Source: Synechococcales cyanobacterium PMM_0073
Lineage (GTDB): Bacteria > Cyanobacteriota > Cyanobacteriia > Elainellales > Elainellaceae
Direction of reading: 5' to 3'
NCBI GenBank assembly: GCA_949127695.1
Contig: CASBQH010000289.1
Coordinates: 1 to 7,028, forward strand
Length of the DNA: 7,028 bases
The notes beneath the pieces were generated by a model that did no database searches, was not told where the DNA came from, and saw nothing but the letters and a program-made list of their open reading frames with translations. The translations under genes were made by a program, and so were the position numbers. Below are positions 5,612 to 7,028 of this stretch, piece by piece (the first letter of the stretch is position 1; each line of letters begins with the position of its first letter).

Positions 5612-6321
5612 CCCAGACCGCCATACCGCGCGATTGGCGGCTTGGCTTTCGCCTGTCTCTGGCTCACCAACCAAACCCAGAGCTGATCGCCATAGGAAAA
5701 ATGCCACCATTCTTGCGGATGCTGCTCAAATCCAGCGCTGATCATCACTTGGCGCAGCAGCAGCCGGTTTTGGTGAAACTGAGTTGCTGGCTCTAAATTT
5801 GCCCCTAGATTTTTATAGTGATCAGGGAAAGAGCGCGGCGACATTTCATCAATTGGCGAACCCATCTCAACCGGGATTCCTGTGGCATCTACCAGCGTCA
5901 CATCCAGCGCTGCGCCCGTGCTGTGCGGTGGCGGCATTTTCGGATCAAGGTTAGGTTCTGCCCAGAATTGATAAACCTCTTGCAGCAACGCCTGACGCTG
6001 GCTAGGGCTGAGCGCATCAACCGTCAGATTTTTGCTGTGCAGCAGTTGCTCAAACGTATAGCTCACCATATATTGCTGCACAGCAATTGGACGATAGGCA
6101 TCAAAAATCTGAATGTTCCAGTCGGGCTGAATGCGCCGCAGCGCAGCCTGAGCCGACAAAAGCCGCTCTAGAACGCCTTGCCGCAGCCAGTAGGGAGAGC
6201 GATCGCCATAAGGAGCCGCCAGCTTAACATAAGGATGCGGCGTTTCGCGAGCAATCTGCGGCGGGATTTCGACCAGTGGCTCCTGACAATCCTGAATTGA
6301 GACAAGCTGGTAGGGCTTCAT
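5608..6321 (-). CDS. D-alanyl-D-alanine dipeptidase, VanX/DdpX type (peptidase M15D)
   Basis: Counted from the ATG at 6321, this is a 237-residue zinc dipeptidase. The zinc ligands are His133 and Asp140 in HSTGAALDV and His207 in EWWHF; Glu204 of the same motif is the general base, and Arg77 in DAYRP matches the transition-state arginine of VanX. Members cleave D-Ala-D-Ala; VanX serves vancomycin resistance, while DdpX-like enzymes recycle cell-wall dipeptide. No vanH, vanA or vanRS-like gene is adjacent and there is no signal peptide, so a cytosolic wall-recycling role is the better guess. It is longer than VanX (about 200 residues), with extra sequence at both ends. A TTG two codons upstream (6325-6327) could also start translation; neither start has a clear ribosome-binding site, and ATG was preferred. 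Its stop interlocks with that of the convergent Nif11-domain gene. Confidence 0.9.
   Translation of the reverse strand: MKPYQLVSIQDCQEPLVEIPPQIARETPHPYVKLAAPYGDRSPYWLRQGVLERLLSAQAALRRIQPDWNIQIFDAYRPIAVQQYMVSYTFEQLLHSKNLTVDALSPSQRQALLQEVYQFWAEPNLDPKMPPPHSTGAALDVTLVDATGIPVEMGSPIDEMSPRSFPDHYKNLGANLEPATQFHQNRLLLRQVMISAGFEQHPQEWWHFSYGDQLWVWLVSQRQAKAKPPIARYGGLG
6199..6206. repeat. HIP1 octamer GCGATCGC
   Basis: One copy of the highly iterated palindrome of cyanobacterial genomes, located inside the dipeptidase gene. It supports a cyanobacterial origin. I found only this perfect copy in the 7 kb, a lower density than in HIP1-rich genomes. Confidence 0.8.
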
Positions 6322-6361
6322 TTGCAATGGACAACTTTGTTAAAACTTCACCAAAATGGGC

Positions 6362-6396
6362 ACAACTAAAAGCAGAAACTAAGCCCTATAAACTAA
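6362..6396 (+). promoter_or_regulatory. AACTAA triplet repeat and -10-like box in the divergent gap
   Basis: In the roughly 100-base gap between the dipeptidase and the response regulator, AACTAA occurs three times, at 6364-6369, 6377-6382 and 6391-6396, spaced 13 and 14 bases. TATAAA (6387-6392), a near-consensus -10 for the plus strand, overlaps the last copy and would put transcription start about 30 bases before ATG 6429. No clear -35 is seen. The AT-rich, A-heavy composition makes chance repeats plausible. Confidence 0.3.
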
Positions 6397-6428
6397 CCAA
6401 ACATTACTAGCCATTAGAGTAGATTGTC

Positions 6429-7028
6429 ATGAGCCTAGACCGACCCAAAAAACCAAAAATGCTGGTTGTGGACGACGAGCCCGACAACCTCGACCTGCTG
6501 TACCGCACCTTCCGCCGCGACTTTAATGTACTGCGAGCCGAGAGCGGCGTGATGGCGCTAGAAATGCTGGCTAACGAAGGCGAAGTTGCTGTGATTATTT
6601 CTGATCAGCGAATGCCCGAAATGAAGGGCACAGAATTTTTGAGCAAGACAGTGCCGCAGTTTCCTGACACAATGCGGATTATTTTGACGGGCTTCACAGA
6701 TGTTGAAGATTTAGTCGAAGCAATCAATTCTGGACAGGTCTACAAATACATCACTAAGCCCTGGAACCCGAACGAGCTAAAGCAGGTCGTGCAGCGCGCC
6801 GCCGAAACCTACGAACTGCTCAAACAGCGCACCGACGAGCTACAGCAGGCTCAGATGCAGATCACTCTACTGAGCACAATCACTCAGGCGGCTCAGCAAG
6901 CAGGCTCCCTAGAGGAGAGCAAAGCCGCGATTACCAGCGCGTTCCAGCAGACTTTCGCAGCCGCTGACTGTCAGCTGTGGCTAGATGCAGCCAGCAGCCC
7001 TGATCCATTAGTTCAGAAAGTAGTTCAG
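6429..7028 (+). CDS. Response regulator with GAF-like domain (partial, 3' end outside window)
   Basis: The reading frame stays open from ATG 6429 to the window end (200 residues). Residues 9-125 form a CheY-like receiver domain: acidic pocket Asp15/Asp16 in VVDDEPDN, phosphoacceptor Asp59 in ISDQRMPEMKG, switch Thr87 in ILTGFTD, and Lys110 in YKYITKPWNP. The ILTGFTD and KPWNP wording is that of receivers that precede large output modules. A helical, glutamine-rich linker follows (about 120-146), then ITLLSTITQAAQQ (145-157) and AADCQLWLD (177-185), which look like the opening helix and first strand of a GAF domain. The output part is missing; in cyanobacteria such REC-GAF proteins may continue into a PP2C/SpoIIE phosphatase, a histidine kinase or a GGDEF domain. 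It is divergent from the dipeptidase gene and has a weak ribosome-binding site. Confidence 0.9.
   Translation, partial: MSLDRPKKPKMLVVDDEPDNLDLLYRTFRRDFNVLRAESGVMALEMLANEGEVAVIISDQRMPEMKGTEFLSKTVPQFPDTMRIILTGFTDVEDLVEAINSGQVYKYITKPWNPNELKQVVQRAAETYELLKQRTDELQQAQMQITLLSTITQAAQQAGSLEESKAAITSAFQQTFAAADCQLWLDAASSPDPLVQKVVQ

Noticed and set aside
5818..6171. Plus-strand open frame opposite the dipeptidase
   Set aside because: It is antisense to the region holding the DAYRP and HSTGAALD catalytic motifs and encodes an Arg/His-rich peptide of shadow type.
5608..6321. Vancomycin resistance determinant
   Set aside because: Only the VanX-type dipeptidase is present; no VanH, VanA or VanRS-like gene is adjacent, and related dipeptidases occur widely in bacteria that are not resistant.

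Overview
The window reads as chromosomal DNA from a cyanobacterium, probably a filamentous or Leptolyngbya-like lineage; the exact genus cannot be told from sequence alone. The main reasons are the gene order tig-clpP-clpX, a GntR-type regulator that I recognise as cyanobacterial PlmA, a Nif11-domain protein, and one copy of the cyanobacterial HIP1 octamer GCGATCGC. Coding density is high and I see no insertion sequence, CRISPR array, tRNA, rRNA or phage gene.

Layout. Positions 1-71 are the lysine-rich tail of what is very likely trigger factor (tig). After a 254-base leader, clpP (326-991) and clpX (1001-2335) form a tight pair with a good ribosome-binding site between them, and an alpha/beta hydrolase (2341-3213) follows only 5 bases after clpX. 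This makes a plausible protein quality-control operon: nascent-chain chaperone, protease barrel, unfoldase, plus an uncharacterised hydrolase. On the minus strand plmA (3188-4177) converges on the hydrolase and shares its last 26 bases. A 204-base divergent intergenic region with several short palindromes and a repeated heptamer separates plmA from a dienelactone hydrolase-family gene (4382-5116).

The second half starts with a strong extended -10 promoter (5162-5170) in front of a 131-residue Nif11-domain protein (5216-5611). Its stop codon interlocks with the stop of a convergent VanX/DdpX-type D-alanyl-D-alanine dipeptidase (5608-6321, minus) in a single CTAG. Divergent from that gene, a response regulator receiver domain followed by a helical linker and the start of a GAF-like domain (6429 onward) runs off the end of the window.

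The genes are mostly conserved housekeeping or regulatory types. I did not find a convincing new multi-gene system. The items most worth checking are the orphan Nif11 protein with its own promoter, an internal insertion and a conserved-looking basic tail; the palindromes in the plmA/dienelactone hydrolase divergent region; and the two convergent gene pairs with overlapping 3' ends.
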